Below, in pieces: positions 19,198 through 26,907 of a stretch of DNA of 64,000 bases (its first letter is position 1; every line of letters starts with the position of its first letter). The translations under genes and the position numbers were made by a program. This DNA comes from Nitrospira sp. (lineage in GTDB: Bacteria > Nitrospirota > Nitrospiria > Nitrospirales > Nitrospiraceae): positions 669,222-733,221 of the forward strand of contig SWDS01000006.1 in NCBI GenBank assembly GCA_005116745.1. Direction: 5' to 3'. The notes under the pieces were generated by a model. The model was not told where the DNA came from. It searched no databases and saw nothing but the letters and a program-made list of their open reading frames with translations.

Positions 19198-21921
19198 TCA
19201 CGTTCCGTGGCACTTTTTATATTTCTTGCCGCTGCCACAGGGGCAGGGATCATTGCGGCCAACCTTGTTTTCTGTCCTCTGGGCGGGGGCCTGTGTCGTG
19301 ATCGGTTCATCGCCGCGATTCAAGATGAGTTTGGGTTGTGGATGCGACATGATCGGTTGTGGCGGAGAAGCCGGCTGTTCGCCTTCATGGCGGACGGCCT
19401 GCACATGGAAGAGCCGATCAAGGGTGTCGGATTTAACCCGGTCCATCATGCCGGCGAACAGATCGAACCCCTCACGCTTATACTCAACTAATGGATCTTT
19501 CTGTCCGTAGCCACGAAGGCCGATGCCGTCTCGTAAGTGGTCCATCCCTAACAGATGGTCCTTCCAATGATGATCGATGACCTGGAGCATGAATGTCTTC
19601 TCAAGAAAGCGCATCAGGTCAGGTCCCAGCTCTTGCTCCTTCTTGGCATAGGCGTCCCGAACCTGGGTGCGAAGGTCTTCCAGTAAGGCATCACGCCCGA
19701 CATCCCGGAGGGAGTCTCCACTGTCATGCTTGCCCTGTGTGATATCCAGGCCGAACTGGCCATGCATGACTTCGGTCAAACCTTTGACGTCCCACTCTTC
19801 CGGGTATTGATCAGGGGGGCAATACACGCTAAGAGACGATTCCACCGAGCTTCCCATCATGTCATGCAGATCGGTGGTCAAGTTCTCTCCGCTCAGCACG
19901 GCGCGGCGATGGCGATAGATCACCTCACGCTGCTTGTTCATGACATCATCGTATTCGAGGAGCTGCTTGCGGATTTCGAAGTTATGGGCTTCGACCTTCT
20001 TCTGCGCATTCGCGATGGCGCGGGTTACCATACCGTGTTCGATGGGCACTCCTTCTTCCATCCCGAGCTTGAGCATCAACTGAGACACTCGTTCGGAGGC
20101 GAAGATGCGCATCAGGTCGTCTTCCAACGACAGGTAAAATCGAGAGGTACCTGGATCACCCTGGCGACCGGCCCGTCCACGAAGCTGATTGTCGATCCGG
20201 CGGCTCTCGTGCCGTTCGGTGCCGAGGATGTGAAGCCCGCCAGCCGCGATGACATCCTGCTTATCCTTCTCACAGTCGGACCGGATGCCTTCATAGATTT
20301 CGAGCTTGCGGCTCTCGGGGATGTTCTCTTCTCGATAGAGGACTTGCTTGTACATGAAATCAGGATTGCCGCCCAACAGAATATCGGTTCCGCGTCCGGC
20401 CATGTTGGTGGCGATCGTCACCGCGCCTTTGCGCCCGGCTTGCGCGACGATTTCGGCTTCTCGCTCATGCTGCTTCGCGTTGAGGACGTTATGTTTCACA
20501 CCATTGCGGCTCAGTAGGCCAGAAATTTTTTCAGATTTCTCAATGGAAATGGTCCCAACGAGCACCGGCTGGCCACGCTCCTGACAGTCTTTGATCTCTT
20601 CGACAATCGCGGCGAATTTTTCTTTCTCCGTCCGATACACCACATCGGCATAATCTTGCCGAATCATTTGGCGGTTGGTGGGGACAACGTTGACGTCGAG
20701 GTTGTAGATCTTGGCGAACTCAGCCGCTTCCGTATCCGCGGTGCCGGTCATGCCGCTGAGCTTCTTGTACATGCGGAAATAATTCTGGAAGGTCACGGAT
20801 GCAAGCGTCTGATTCTCATTGGCGATCTTCACGCCTTCTTTGGCCTCGACGGCCTGATGCAGCCCATCGCTCCACCGGCGGCCCGGCATCAAGCGCCCGG
20901 TAAACTCATCCACGATAATGACTTCGCCGTCCTTCACAACGTAGTCCACGTCTCGCTTATAGAGCGTGTAGGCTTGTAACGCTTTCACTACATGGTGAAC
21001 CATGTCCATGTGGGCTGGGTCGTACAGATTATCCACGCCGAGTAGTTTTTCGACGCGCACATTGCCGTCTTCCGTCAGCGAAGCGGTCTTGGTCTTTTCT
21101 TCGATGGTGTAGTCTGTTTCGGCTTTGAGTTGTGGAATAATCGCGTTGATTCGGTAATAGAGGTCGGTGGTCTGGTCGGTCGGGCCCGAGATGATCAACG
21201 GCGTCCGCGCTTCGTCGATCAAAATGCTGTCGACTTCGTCGACGATGGCGAAGTTCAACTCGCGCTGGACACATTGACGCAAATCGTTGACCACCAGGTT
21301 ATCGCGGAGGTAGTCGAATCCGTACTCGTTGTTCGTTCCGTAGGTGATGTCGGCGCGATAGGCTTCCGGTCTGGTGCATGGTCGAAGATGTTGCAGCCGT
21401 TTATCGGATGCATCAAATGTTGGGTCATAGATGAATGACGCGTCGTGCTGAATGATTCCGGTGGACAGCCCCAATGCATGATAGAGCTGAGCCATCCATT
21501 GTGCGTCACGTCTGGCGAGATAATCGTTCACGGTGACCAGATAGGCGCCTTTGCCCTCTAATGCGTTCAGATAGATCGCTAATGTTGCAACGAGCGTTTT
21601 CCCTTCGCCCGTTTTCATTTCGGCGATCCGGCCGCGGTTGAGAATCATGCCGCCGATCAGCTGGACATCGAAATGCCGCATGTTGAGCTTGCGCCGGGAC
21701 ATTTCCCGACAGACGGCAAAGGCTTCGGGGAGGATATCGTCCAATGTCTGACCGGCCGCAAGCCGCTTCTTGAAGTCCTGAGTCTTGTCAGCCAAAGCCT
21801 CATCAGAGAGTGGAGTGAGACTGGCCTCTAGGCCGTTGATCTGCTCCACGATTGGTCGTAGAGCTTTGATTTCACGATCGTTTTTGCTGCCGAAAATCAG
21901 ATTGAGTACTTTCGTAACCAT
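19198..21921 (-). CDS. secA: Preprotein translocase ATPase SecA
   Basis: A 907-residue, full-length motor ATPase that drives preproteins through SecYEG. Walker A reads MKTGEGKT near residue 105, the DEAD-like box is [12 protein letters not shown], and motif VI is [13 protein letters not shown]. The C terminus carries the zinc-binding SEC-C motif, [14 protein letters not shown], used for SecB or lipid contact. It is a single gene, with 250 bases separating its stop from the methyltransferase gene; I see no strong terminator there. Upstream it diverges from the small secreted-protein gene at 22168. Confidence 0.97.
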   Translation of the reverse strand: MVTKVLNLIFGSKNDREIKALRPIVEQINGLEASLTPLSDEALADKTQDFKKRLAAGQTLDDILPEAFAVCREMSRRKLNMRHFDVQLIGGMILNRGRIAEMKTGEGKTLVATLAIYLNALEGKGAYLVTVNDYLARRDAQWMAQLYHALGLSTGIIQHDASFIYDPTFDASDKRLQHLRPCTRPEAYRADITYGTNNEYGFDYLRDNLVVNDLRQCVQRELNFAIVDEVDSILIDEARTPLIISGPTDQTTDLYYRINAIIPQLKAETDYTIEEKTKTASLTEDGNVRVEKLLGVDNLYDPAHMDMVHHVVKALQAYTLYKRDVDYVVKDGEVIIVDEFTGRLMPGRRWSDGLHQAVEAKEGVKIANENQTLASVTFQNYFRMYKKLSGMTGTADTEAAEFAKIYNLDVNVVPTNRQMIRQDYADVVYRTEKEKFAAIVEEIKDCQERGQPVLVGTISIEKSEKISGLLSRNGVKHNVLNAKQHEREAEIVAQAGRKGAVTIATNMAGRGTDILLGGNPDFMYKQVLYREENIPESRKLEIYEGIRSDCEKDKQDVIAAGGLHILGTERHESRRIDNQLRGRAGRQGDPGTSRFYLSLEDDLMRIFASERVSQLMLKLGMEEGVPIEHGMVTRAIANAQKKVEAHNFEIRKQLLEYDDVMNKQREVIYRHRRAVLSGENLTTDLHDMMGSSVESSLSVYCPPDQYPEEWDVKGLTEVMHGQFGLDITQGKHDSGDSLRDVGRDALLEDLRTQVRDAYAKKEQELGPDLMRFLEKTFMLQVIDHHWKDHLLGMDHLRDGIGLRGYGQKDPLVEYKREGFDLFAGMMDRVKSDTLDRLFHVQAVRHEGEQPASPPQPIMSHPQPKLILNRGDEPITTQAPAQRTENKVGRNDPCPCGSGKKYKKCHGT

Positions 21922-22167
21922 AGGGGTAATAGAGAATGATGTAGTGAGATGAAAGTCGTTCTAGATGTATACGTGTCGGTGCCTTAAATAGCCGAGGCAG
22001 TATACAGCATCTTTTCAGTGAATCCTACCTGATCCTCTGGCAGCATCTCTCTTCGGTGGCTTGACAGGTGTTGTTCTGGTCGCCTACTATTTGCGAACTG
22101 TTCCATCTATAGCACCAGTAGGTATGTCTAGGTCAATATAGTCCTACTCAGGAAGTGCCTTAATAGC

Positions 22168-22473
22168 ATGGGTCACACATTCCGAAAATTCCTGTCGATG
22201 TCTCTTGTGCTCTGTGTCCTCGCGATAGGTGGATTGGCTCAAGCGCAATCTGCGGAACATGCCGGGCACCATGCGCAGCATCAAGCGGCGACACATGGGA
22301 CGTTGCTCTGTTCCTGGATGTGTGCCGCTGGTACGGTCCTCGACACTGAAGTTGTCGTGATTCATGCCGAGCGTAACCCCATCGCGCTTGTTTCGATCGT
22401 TCATTCCATCGACTCTTTTTCCGAACCCCCCCGCATCTGTTCCAGCCGCGCTCCTCCGTCCATCTCCTCATAA
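22168..22473 (+). CDS. Small secreted His/Cys protein, DUF2946-like (paralogue 1)
   Basis: A 101-residue protein with an N-terminal signal segment (SMSLVLCVLAIGGLAQA), a His cluster (EHAGHHAQHQ), a Cys pair in LLCSWMCAAG, and the terminal SSRAPPSISS. The arrangement of His patch, CxWxC and C-terminal RAPP recurs in the genes at 26497, 29857 and 35736 and is what I remember of DUF2946 proteins, which are often found by copper genes and TonB receptors. Function is unknown; periplasmic metal binding is inferred. A GTAGG/CCTAC inverted repeat (22121-22146) lies just upstream. Confidence 0.6.
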   Translation: MGHTFRKFLSMSLVLCVLAIGGLAQAQSAEHAGHHAQHQAATHGTLLCSWMCAAGTVLDTEVVVIHAERNPIALVSIVHSIDSFSEPPRICSSRAPPSISS

Positions 22474-22552
22474 ATAAGCCTTCGTCGCGTTTGTCAGGGC
22501 TAATTGGGTCATAAGAGACCACGCGGCGGTTCCTCGCTCTGTAGGCGATTCG

Positions 22553-22687
22553 ATGTTGTTCCTGGGAAAGGGAGCCCTGGGCATCATGGCAGTCATGCGT
22601 TCCATATTCTCGCTATTATTGTTGGTGCAGGTCTCTTACATGGTCTTTCGCAGGGAACTCACTCAGATTATTGACAACCTATTTTAG
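22553..22687 (+). other. Possible 44-residue single-helix membrane peptide
   Basis: An ATG frame gives 44 residues with one hydrophobic stretch (SIFSLLLLVQVSYMVF) ending IIDNLF. It lies in the 285-base gap between the DUF2946-like gene and the thioredoxin gene. The ribosome site is poor and I recognise no family, so it may be chance. The rest of the gap shows nothing else clear. Confidence 0.2.
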
Positions 22688-22758
22688 TGTGAGCAAGTCA
22701 TTCCGGTTGACGGAAAGTAGTTCATCACGAATTCATGACGGTGGGTAAGGAGACGACA

Positions 22759-23310
22759 ATGATGAGAACGCACCATCCATCCAAGCTTTGGTTGCTCGCC
22801 CTCAGCGTCACACTTGTGGTCAGCAGTGGTCTGGTCTGGGCGATGGGGTCCCGGGTCCCTACGGTCGGGACGGCTGCCGAAGATTTTCGTTTGGTTGACT
22901 TAGAAGGCAAGCCGCAGAGTCTCAGCCAGTATCGCGGCAAGGTCGTGCTTGTGAATTTCTGGGCGACCTGGTGCAAGCCCTGCACGACGGAGATGCCCGC
23001 GATGCAGGCCACGTATGACAAGCTTCGTGAGAAGGGCTTCGTGGTGCTGGCAGTCAACGAACTGGAAGACGAGGCTAATGTACGAGAGCACATCAAGCAA
23101 CACGGGCATACGTTCCCGGTGTTGATGGATCGAGACAACAAAGTCGCGAACCAGTTCGGAGTCTTCGGATTGCCGGTCAGCGTGTTTATCGACGAAAAGG
23201 GCGTTGTTCAAGAATATATCAAGGGCGGTCTGCTGACTGAGCAGGTGATTCTCGACGCGGTGGCACGGATTCAGAAACCGGAAGCGATGAAGGCGGCCTC
23301 TCTGCACTAA
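22759..23310 (+). CDS. TlpA/ResA-type periplasmic thioredoxin (first of two)
   Basis: A membrane-anchored or secreted thiol-disulfide oxidoreductase of 183 residues. After a signal anchor (WLLALSVTLVVSSGLVWA) comes an AhpC/TSA-type thioredoxin fold: DFRLVDLEGKPQSLSQYRGKVV, the active site WATWCKPC, and the cis-Pro region FGLPVSVFID. AAGGAG 7 bases upstream favours this start over the in-frame one at 22735. Proteins of this family keep Cys pairs reduced for metal or haem insertion. It lies in the metal-uptake island with a second TlpA at 25934. Confidence 0.88.
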   Translation: MMRTHHPSKLWLLALSVTLVVSSGLVWAMGSRVPTVGTAAEDFRLVDLEGKPQSLSQYRGKVVLVNFWATWCKPCTTEMPAMQATYDKLREKGFVVLAVNELEDEANVREHIKQHGHTFPVLMDRDNKVANQFGVFGLPVSVFIDEKGVVQEYIKGGLLTEQVILDAVARIQKPEAMKAASLH

Positions 23311-23319
23311 CCAGACGGC

Positions 23320-23421
23320 ATGACGATGAACGTAAGACGACCTGCCATAGTTTGGGGATTGTTGCTTGTCATCGTGATGATGAGCGGGTTCACGGCTGCC
23401 CATCCATGGGTAGGTGATTGA
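23320..23421 (+). pseudogene. Signal-peptide-like stub, probable gene remnant
   Basis: Ten bases after the thioredoxin stop an ATG frame encodes 33 residues: a Lys/Arg-positive start (MTMNVRRP), a hydrophobic core (WGLLLVIVMMSGFTAAHP), then a stop 20 bases before a hairpin module and the palindromic repeat. It looks like the signal peptide of a secreted protein whose body was lost, perhaps when the repeats arrived. What the full protein was cannot be told. Confidence 0.35.
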
Positions 23422-23440
23422 TTGCAAGAAGAGTGTCTTG

Positions 23441-23510
23441 TCCGAGCAGGCTGCCCTCCGGCTCGGATCAGCGTGGGACGGAGGCGCACCTCCCTTGGCC
23501 TCCGCCCCGC
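23441..23510 (+). repeat. Double-hairpin module, copy 1
   Basis: Hairpin one pairs TCCGAGC (23441-23447) with GCTCGGA (23461-23467). Hairpin two pairs GCG.GGG.CGGAGG with CCTCCGCCCCGC (23471-23510). The same two-hairpin order occurs at 30301 and 36193 and in variant form at 36465. Here it ends the first thioredoxin transcript and may act as a terminator or carry another RNA role. Confidence 0.6.
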
Positions 23511-23521
23511 ACTTTCTCAGC

Positions 23522-23641
23522 AGGATGCTGAAAAAGTCCGCCAGCGGCGTTCTCGCATCGCTCAGAGGCTCAACGTACCGAAGCGTACGTCTCGCCTCTT
23601 TGCTCGCTGCGGCCTTGCCGGACGTGCTTTTTGAGTATCCT
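23522..23641. repeat. Long imperfect palindrome, dispersed repeat copy 1 (120 bp)
   Basis: The element begins AGGATGCTGAAAAAG and ends CTTTTTGAGTATCCT, so its tips are inverted repeats. Inner segments also pair (GCATCGCTCAGAGGC with GCCTCTTTGCTCGC; AACGTAC with GTACG), giving one long imperfect hairpin. A second full copy lies at 43799-43918 and half a copy at 36560-36604. There is no transposase inside. It resembles a non-autonomous palindromic element (MITE- or REP-like). Confidence 0.75.
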
Positions 23642-23713
23642 GCGTGACGCGTTAGTATCGTCTCGCACCTTGATGTTTGTGGTGGTCTATGAAGTGGCGG
23701 AAGGACATACGAC

Positions 23714-24604
23714 ATGATCTCGGTCGATGACAATCGGTTCTTTTTCCCAGCCTGGGGCATCTCGCTGACGTTGCACGGCTTCGCGGTTGGGTTGGCGGTG
23801 ATGTTTGCAACGCAGGTCAAGCCCCTCTTATCTGAGGAGGTCTTCCAGTGGGACGTGGCCTTGGTAGAGGCAACGACGCCTAATCCCAGGACAGAACACG
23901 TTGAATCGGTCGTGCCTCCCCCCCAACCGACTGCAAAGGCGACCCCTCCGGTACCGAAGATACTCCAACCAATACGAGCGACGGCACAAGCTGCGGAGCC
24001 ACCGCGACCGACGATTGAAACAGTCCGACCAATTGAACAGAAGGTGGAGCGTCCTCAGGTACATGAAGAGCCGGTTGAGCAATCGATCGCCGAAGTCGCT
24101 GAGCCAAAGTCCGAGCCGGTTGCCGTGGTTGCTTCTCTCGAACCGGTCGAGTCCCCTCCTGTTCAGCAAGAGTCGGTTGCAGCAGCTCCTCCATCCTCTC
24201 CCGAAGCTCCTGTTACTCAAGAGGCTCCCGCACTCGCTTCGTCTCAGGATAGTTCTGTGGATGCCGCTCCGGTGCAGGTGACCAGGGCTGCTGGACCGAG
24301 TGCTGAAGCTAAAATCGATCATCAGTGGCTGGCCGAGTCGCTCTGGCGGCGGGTGGCGGAACTCAAACGCTATCCGAATTCGGCCCGCATGAATAGTCAA
24401 GAGGGGAAGGTGATTCTGAAGGCGGTCATCCGTGCTGATGGCCACTTGGCAGACGTCTTTGTCCTGAAAAGCTCGGGATACAGCGCGCTCGATGCAGCGG
24501 CGATGGAGGCGGTGAGACTCGCCTGTCCACTTCACATGAAACATGCCATCGGCAAGCCGCAAATCGTTGTGAGCCTTCCGATTGTCTATAGTTTAGCCAA
24601 CTGA
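23714..24604 (+). CDS. tonB: TonB energy transducer
   Basis: A 296-residue protein with a single N-terminal membrane anchor (WGISLTLHGFAVGLAVMFA), a long periplasmic spacer rich in Pro, Glu and Val (about residues 60-200), and a C-terminal TonB domain with RYPNSARMNSQEGKVILKAV, VLKSSGYSALDAAAMEAVR and a closing beta strand. It carries proton-motive force from ExbB-ExbD (34060-34849) to the receptors at 26908 and 30420. AAGGA lies 9 bases before the ATG. The His in the anchor is typical for energy transduction. Confidence 0.88.
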   Translation: MISVDDNRFFFPAWGISLTLHGFAVGLAVMFATQVKPLLSEEVFQWDVALVEATTPNPRTEHVESVVPPPQPTAKATPPVPKILQPIRATAQAAEPPRPTIETVRPIEQKVERPQVHEEPVEQSIAEVAEPKSEPVAVVASLEPVESPPVQQESVAAAPPSSPEAPVTQEAPALASSQDSSVDAAPVQVTRAAGPSAEAKIDHQWLAESLWRRVAELKRYPNSARMNSQEGKVILKAVIRADGHLADVFVLKSSGYSALDAAAMEAVRLACPLHMKHAIGKPQIVVSLPIVYSLAN

Positions 24605-24666
24605 GCGTGGGTGAATTTGATGGTCATCAAGGACTCGAACAGATTCACGATCATGAAGGGGGATTG

Positions 24667-25944
24667 ATGAAGAGATTCGCTGCGGCACTCCTTGTGATGC
24701 TGCCATCGCTTGTCGCGATACCGGCGTGGGCTGAGACGTCCGAGCCAGCCATCCGGCTGGGGCCTAAGAGCATGACCGTCCACCAAGTGAAGAGCGTGGT
24801 CGGCCCGTCGGTTCAGATCGATAACCAAGGATTTATCTCAGCTGCCTGGGTGGAGGAAGAGAAGGAAACCCGCACGATCTTGTTTGCGAAATCGGACAAG
24901 CCAGGTGGTCCCCTTGGAACTCCAGTCCCCGTCAACCAGCCAACCGAGTATGTCTATTATCGGCAAGAATCTCCAGCTGTAGCTATTCGCGGGAATGACG
25001 TGTTTGTGACCTGGTCGCAGACGCATCCGAAGATCACGCCGGAGAAGCCGTTTGCCGGAGAGCTGCGGCTCAGCCGATCCACCGATGGAGGGCGGACGTT
25101 CGTACCATCAGTGCTCGTGAACGACGACGGTCAAGTCATTCAGCACACGTTCGATTCGATTCATGTCGCCCCGGATGGGGTTGTGCACATGGCTTGGATC
25201 GACGGCCGCGAAGGGAAAAAGGAACCAGGAACATTCGTGGCGAGATCGACGGATCAGGGTCGCACGATCGCGAAGAACCTTAAGATCGACGACGAGACCT
25301 GCGTCTGCTGCAGGACGACAGTTGCGACATCTACCGATGGAGTGGCCTACGTCGCGTGGCGAAAGATTTTCGAGGGCAATATTCGTGAGACTGTCGTCTC
25401 GCGATCGACTGACGGCGGTGAAACATTTTCTTCGTCGGTTGTGGTCGGCAATGATCGGTGGGTCTATCCGGCCTGCCCCCATCGTCCGGCCTCCCTCGCG
25501 GTTGATCGACAAGGGCGGCTCTATGTGGTGTGGTACACCGAGGGCGCCGATGAGATGCCTGCGATCTACCTGGCCTATTCCGACGATCAGGGCAAAACGT
25601 TTTCAAACAAGCAACAGCTCAATCGTTCCAAGGGGACTTTCCCCGACCATCCGCAGATGGCGGTCGATCCGGCAGGACGGATTGCCGTGGTCTGGGAAGA
25701 ACAGTCACCTGTTCGCCGGGAGGTCGTGGCCAGCTTTTCTCTCGATCGTGGTCGGTCGTTCAATGCGCCGATCAAGCTGAACGAGAAAAATGGACAGACG
25801 CCGACAGTGGCAGTCAATCAGTCTGGAACGGTGGTGATGGGGTGGAAGGAACATGCCATGCCGGCACACCGGCTGGTTCTCCAAACCATGCAGTTTCCAC
25901 TGGTCAACGTGACGGCGGAAAAGACCGGAGATCATGGACCGTAA
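24667..25944 (+). CDS. Secreted BNR/Asp-box beta-propeller (sialidase-like fold) with CxCC motif
   Basis: A 425-residue exported protein (signal MKRFAAALLVMLPSLVAIPAWA). It holds at least four Asp-box repeats of the S/T-x-D-x-G-x-T-F type (SRSTDGGRTF, ARSTDQGRT, SRSTDGGETF, YSDDQGKTF), the mark of a BNR propeller. A DDETCVCCRT motif in the middle and a lone Cys in YPACPHRP suggest a metal or disulfide site rather than sialidase activity; I do not see the sialidase Arg triad. The start is set by AAGGGGG before the ATG; the frame opens earlier at 24607. It overlaps the next thioredoxin gene by 11 bases, so the two are coupled. Confidence 0.7.
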   Translation: MKRFAAALLVMLPSLVAIPAWAETSEPAIRLGPKSMTVHQVKSVVGPSVQIDNQGFISAAWVEEEKETRTILFAKSDKPGGPLGTPVPVNQPTEYVYYRQESPAVAIRGNDVFVTWSQTHPKITPEKPFAGELRLSRSTDGGRTFVPSVLVNDDGQVIQHTFDSIHVAPDGVVHMAWIDGREGKKEPGTFVARSTDQGRTIAKNLKIDDETCVCCRTTVATSTDGVAYVAWRKIFEGNIRETVVSRSTDGGETFSSSVVVGNDRWVYPACPHRPASLAVDRQGRLYVVWYTEGADEMPAIYLAYSDDQGKTFSNKQQLNRSKGTFPDHPQMAVDPAGRIAVVWEEQSPVRREVVASFSLDRGRSFNAPIKLNEKNGQTPTVAVNQSGTVVMGWKEHAMPAHRLVLQTMQFPLVNVTAEKTGDHGP

Positions 25945-26500
25945 AACACGCGATTTGCTGAGTGGTCTATTTCTTTCCGGGTGTCTGCTGACTCTTGACG
26001 CCGGCGCTTCGCTACATGCTGCTACCGCAGCGAGCGATCCCTTTGCCGCGCTGCGTGTCACACGAATCACGGCTGGTGCACCGATCGCAGCGTTCGACCT
26101 CCAGGGGCTCGATGGCGGAACGGTCCACTCCAAAGAACTGGCAGGGAAGGTCGTACTCCTGAACTTCTGGGCGACGTGGTGCGGGCCTTGTAAAGAGGAA
26201 ATGCCCTCGCTTGCCAAACTCCAGTCACAGTTCGATCCCACGCAGTTTCAGGTCGTGACGATTACCACGGACATGCATCCCTTAGGGATCAAGCAGTTTC
26301 TCGATCATCTGGGCATCCGACTGCCCGTGCTGTTCGATCAGCATGAAGACGTTTCGAGGTCCTTCATGGTGCGGGGTTTGCCGACGACCGTCCTCATTAC
26401 ACAAGACGGTCGAGCTATTGGTCGTGCCGTCGGACCTCGAGCCTGGGATAGTGAAGAGTCAGCCGCGCTGGTGCGGCATGTCCTTGAAGGCATGCCATGA
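25934..26500 (+). CDS. TlpA-type periplasmic thioredoxin (second)
   Basis: A 188-residue exported thiol oxidoreductase. After a signal segment (LFLSGCLLTLDAGASLHA) come FDLQGLDGGTVHSKELAGKV, the active site WATWCGPC, and the cis-Pro region RGLPTTVLI. It overlaps the propeller gene upstream and the small His/Cys gene downstream by 11 and 4 bases, so the three are probably translated together. A plausible job is to keep the CxCC propeller or the small Cys protein reduced for metal loading; this is inferred from the overlap only. Confidence 0.88.
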   Translation: MDRKTRDLLSGLFLSGCLLTLDAGASLHAATAASDPFAALRVTRITAGAPIAAFDLQGLDGGTVHSKELAGKVVLLNFWATWCGPCKEEMPSLAKLQSQFDPTQFQVVTITTDMHPLGIKQFLDHLGIRLPVLFDQHEDVSRSFMVRGLPTTVLITQDGRAIGRAVGPRAWDSEESAALVRHVLEGMP

Positions 26501-26802
26501 AGCGTTGGTTCGCACCACTGGTTGTCGGGATGGTCCTGCTCTACAGCGTGCTTGCAGTAGGGGCGGCAGGCTGTCTCTTCATGCCGAGAGACAAGGCGGA
26601 TCATGCTCACCACGGTTCTTCTCATGCCGGCCACTCCATGTTTTGTGCCTGGGCCTGTCAGGTAAATCCAACGGTCGGCATTCATGCCACCGCACCAGCC
26701 CTCGTCAGCATTATCTTCGTGACGATGCAGCGGCTGGTGAGCGCACCCCCCCAAGCCCGTCTCGTTAGCACGGTTTCTCGTTCTCGCGCGCCGCCTCGCT
26801 AA
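26497..26802 (+). CDS. Small secreted His/Cys protein, DUF2946-like (paralogue 2)
   Basis: A 101-residue protein: signal segment (PLVVGMVLLYSVLAVGAAGC), His patch (DHAHHGSSHAGH), CAWACQ, and C-terminal SRSRAPPR. It shares the CAWACQ and RAPP features with the genes at 29857 and 35736. Its start overlaps the thioredoxin stop (ATGA). It stands directly before a TonB-dependent receptor gene, the same order as at 29857. Metal binding in the periplasm is inferred from the His and Cys content. Confidence 0.62.
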   Translation: MKRWFAPLVVGMVLLYSVLAVGAAGCLFMPRDKADHAHHGSSHAGHSMFCAWACQVNPTVGIHATAPALVSIIFVTMQRLVSAPPQARLVSTVSRSRAPPR

Positions 26803-26907
26803 TCATCTTCTAGATTCACATCGTGTTTGTCGGGTTATGGACGGGGATCCTTATGGGGGTTCCGCGTCGACCGGTTTCTTTCAACCACATGGAGGGAGTG
26901 AGCAATC

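Noticed and set aside
19726-20517. 263-residue plus-strand open frame
   Set aside because: It lies fully antisense to secA, whose protein is conserved throughout; a shadow of codon bias.
22900-23820. 306-residue minus-strand open frame
   Set aside because: It lies opposite the TlpA gene and runs through the palindromic repeat and hairpin module; its DARTPLADFFSIL part is repeat sequence, and no family resemblance is seen.
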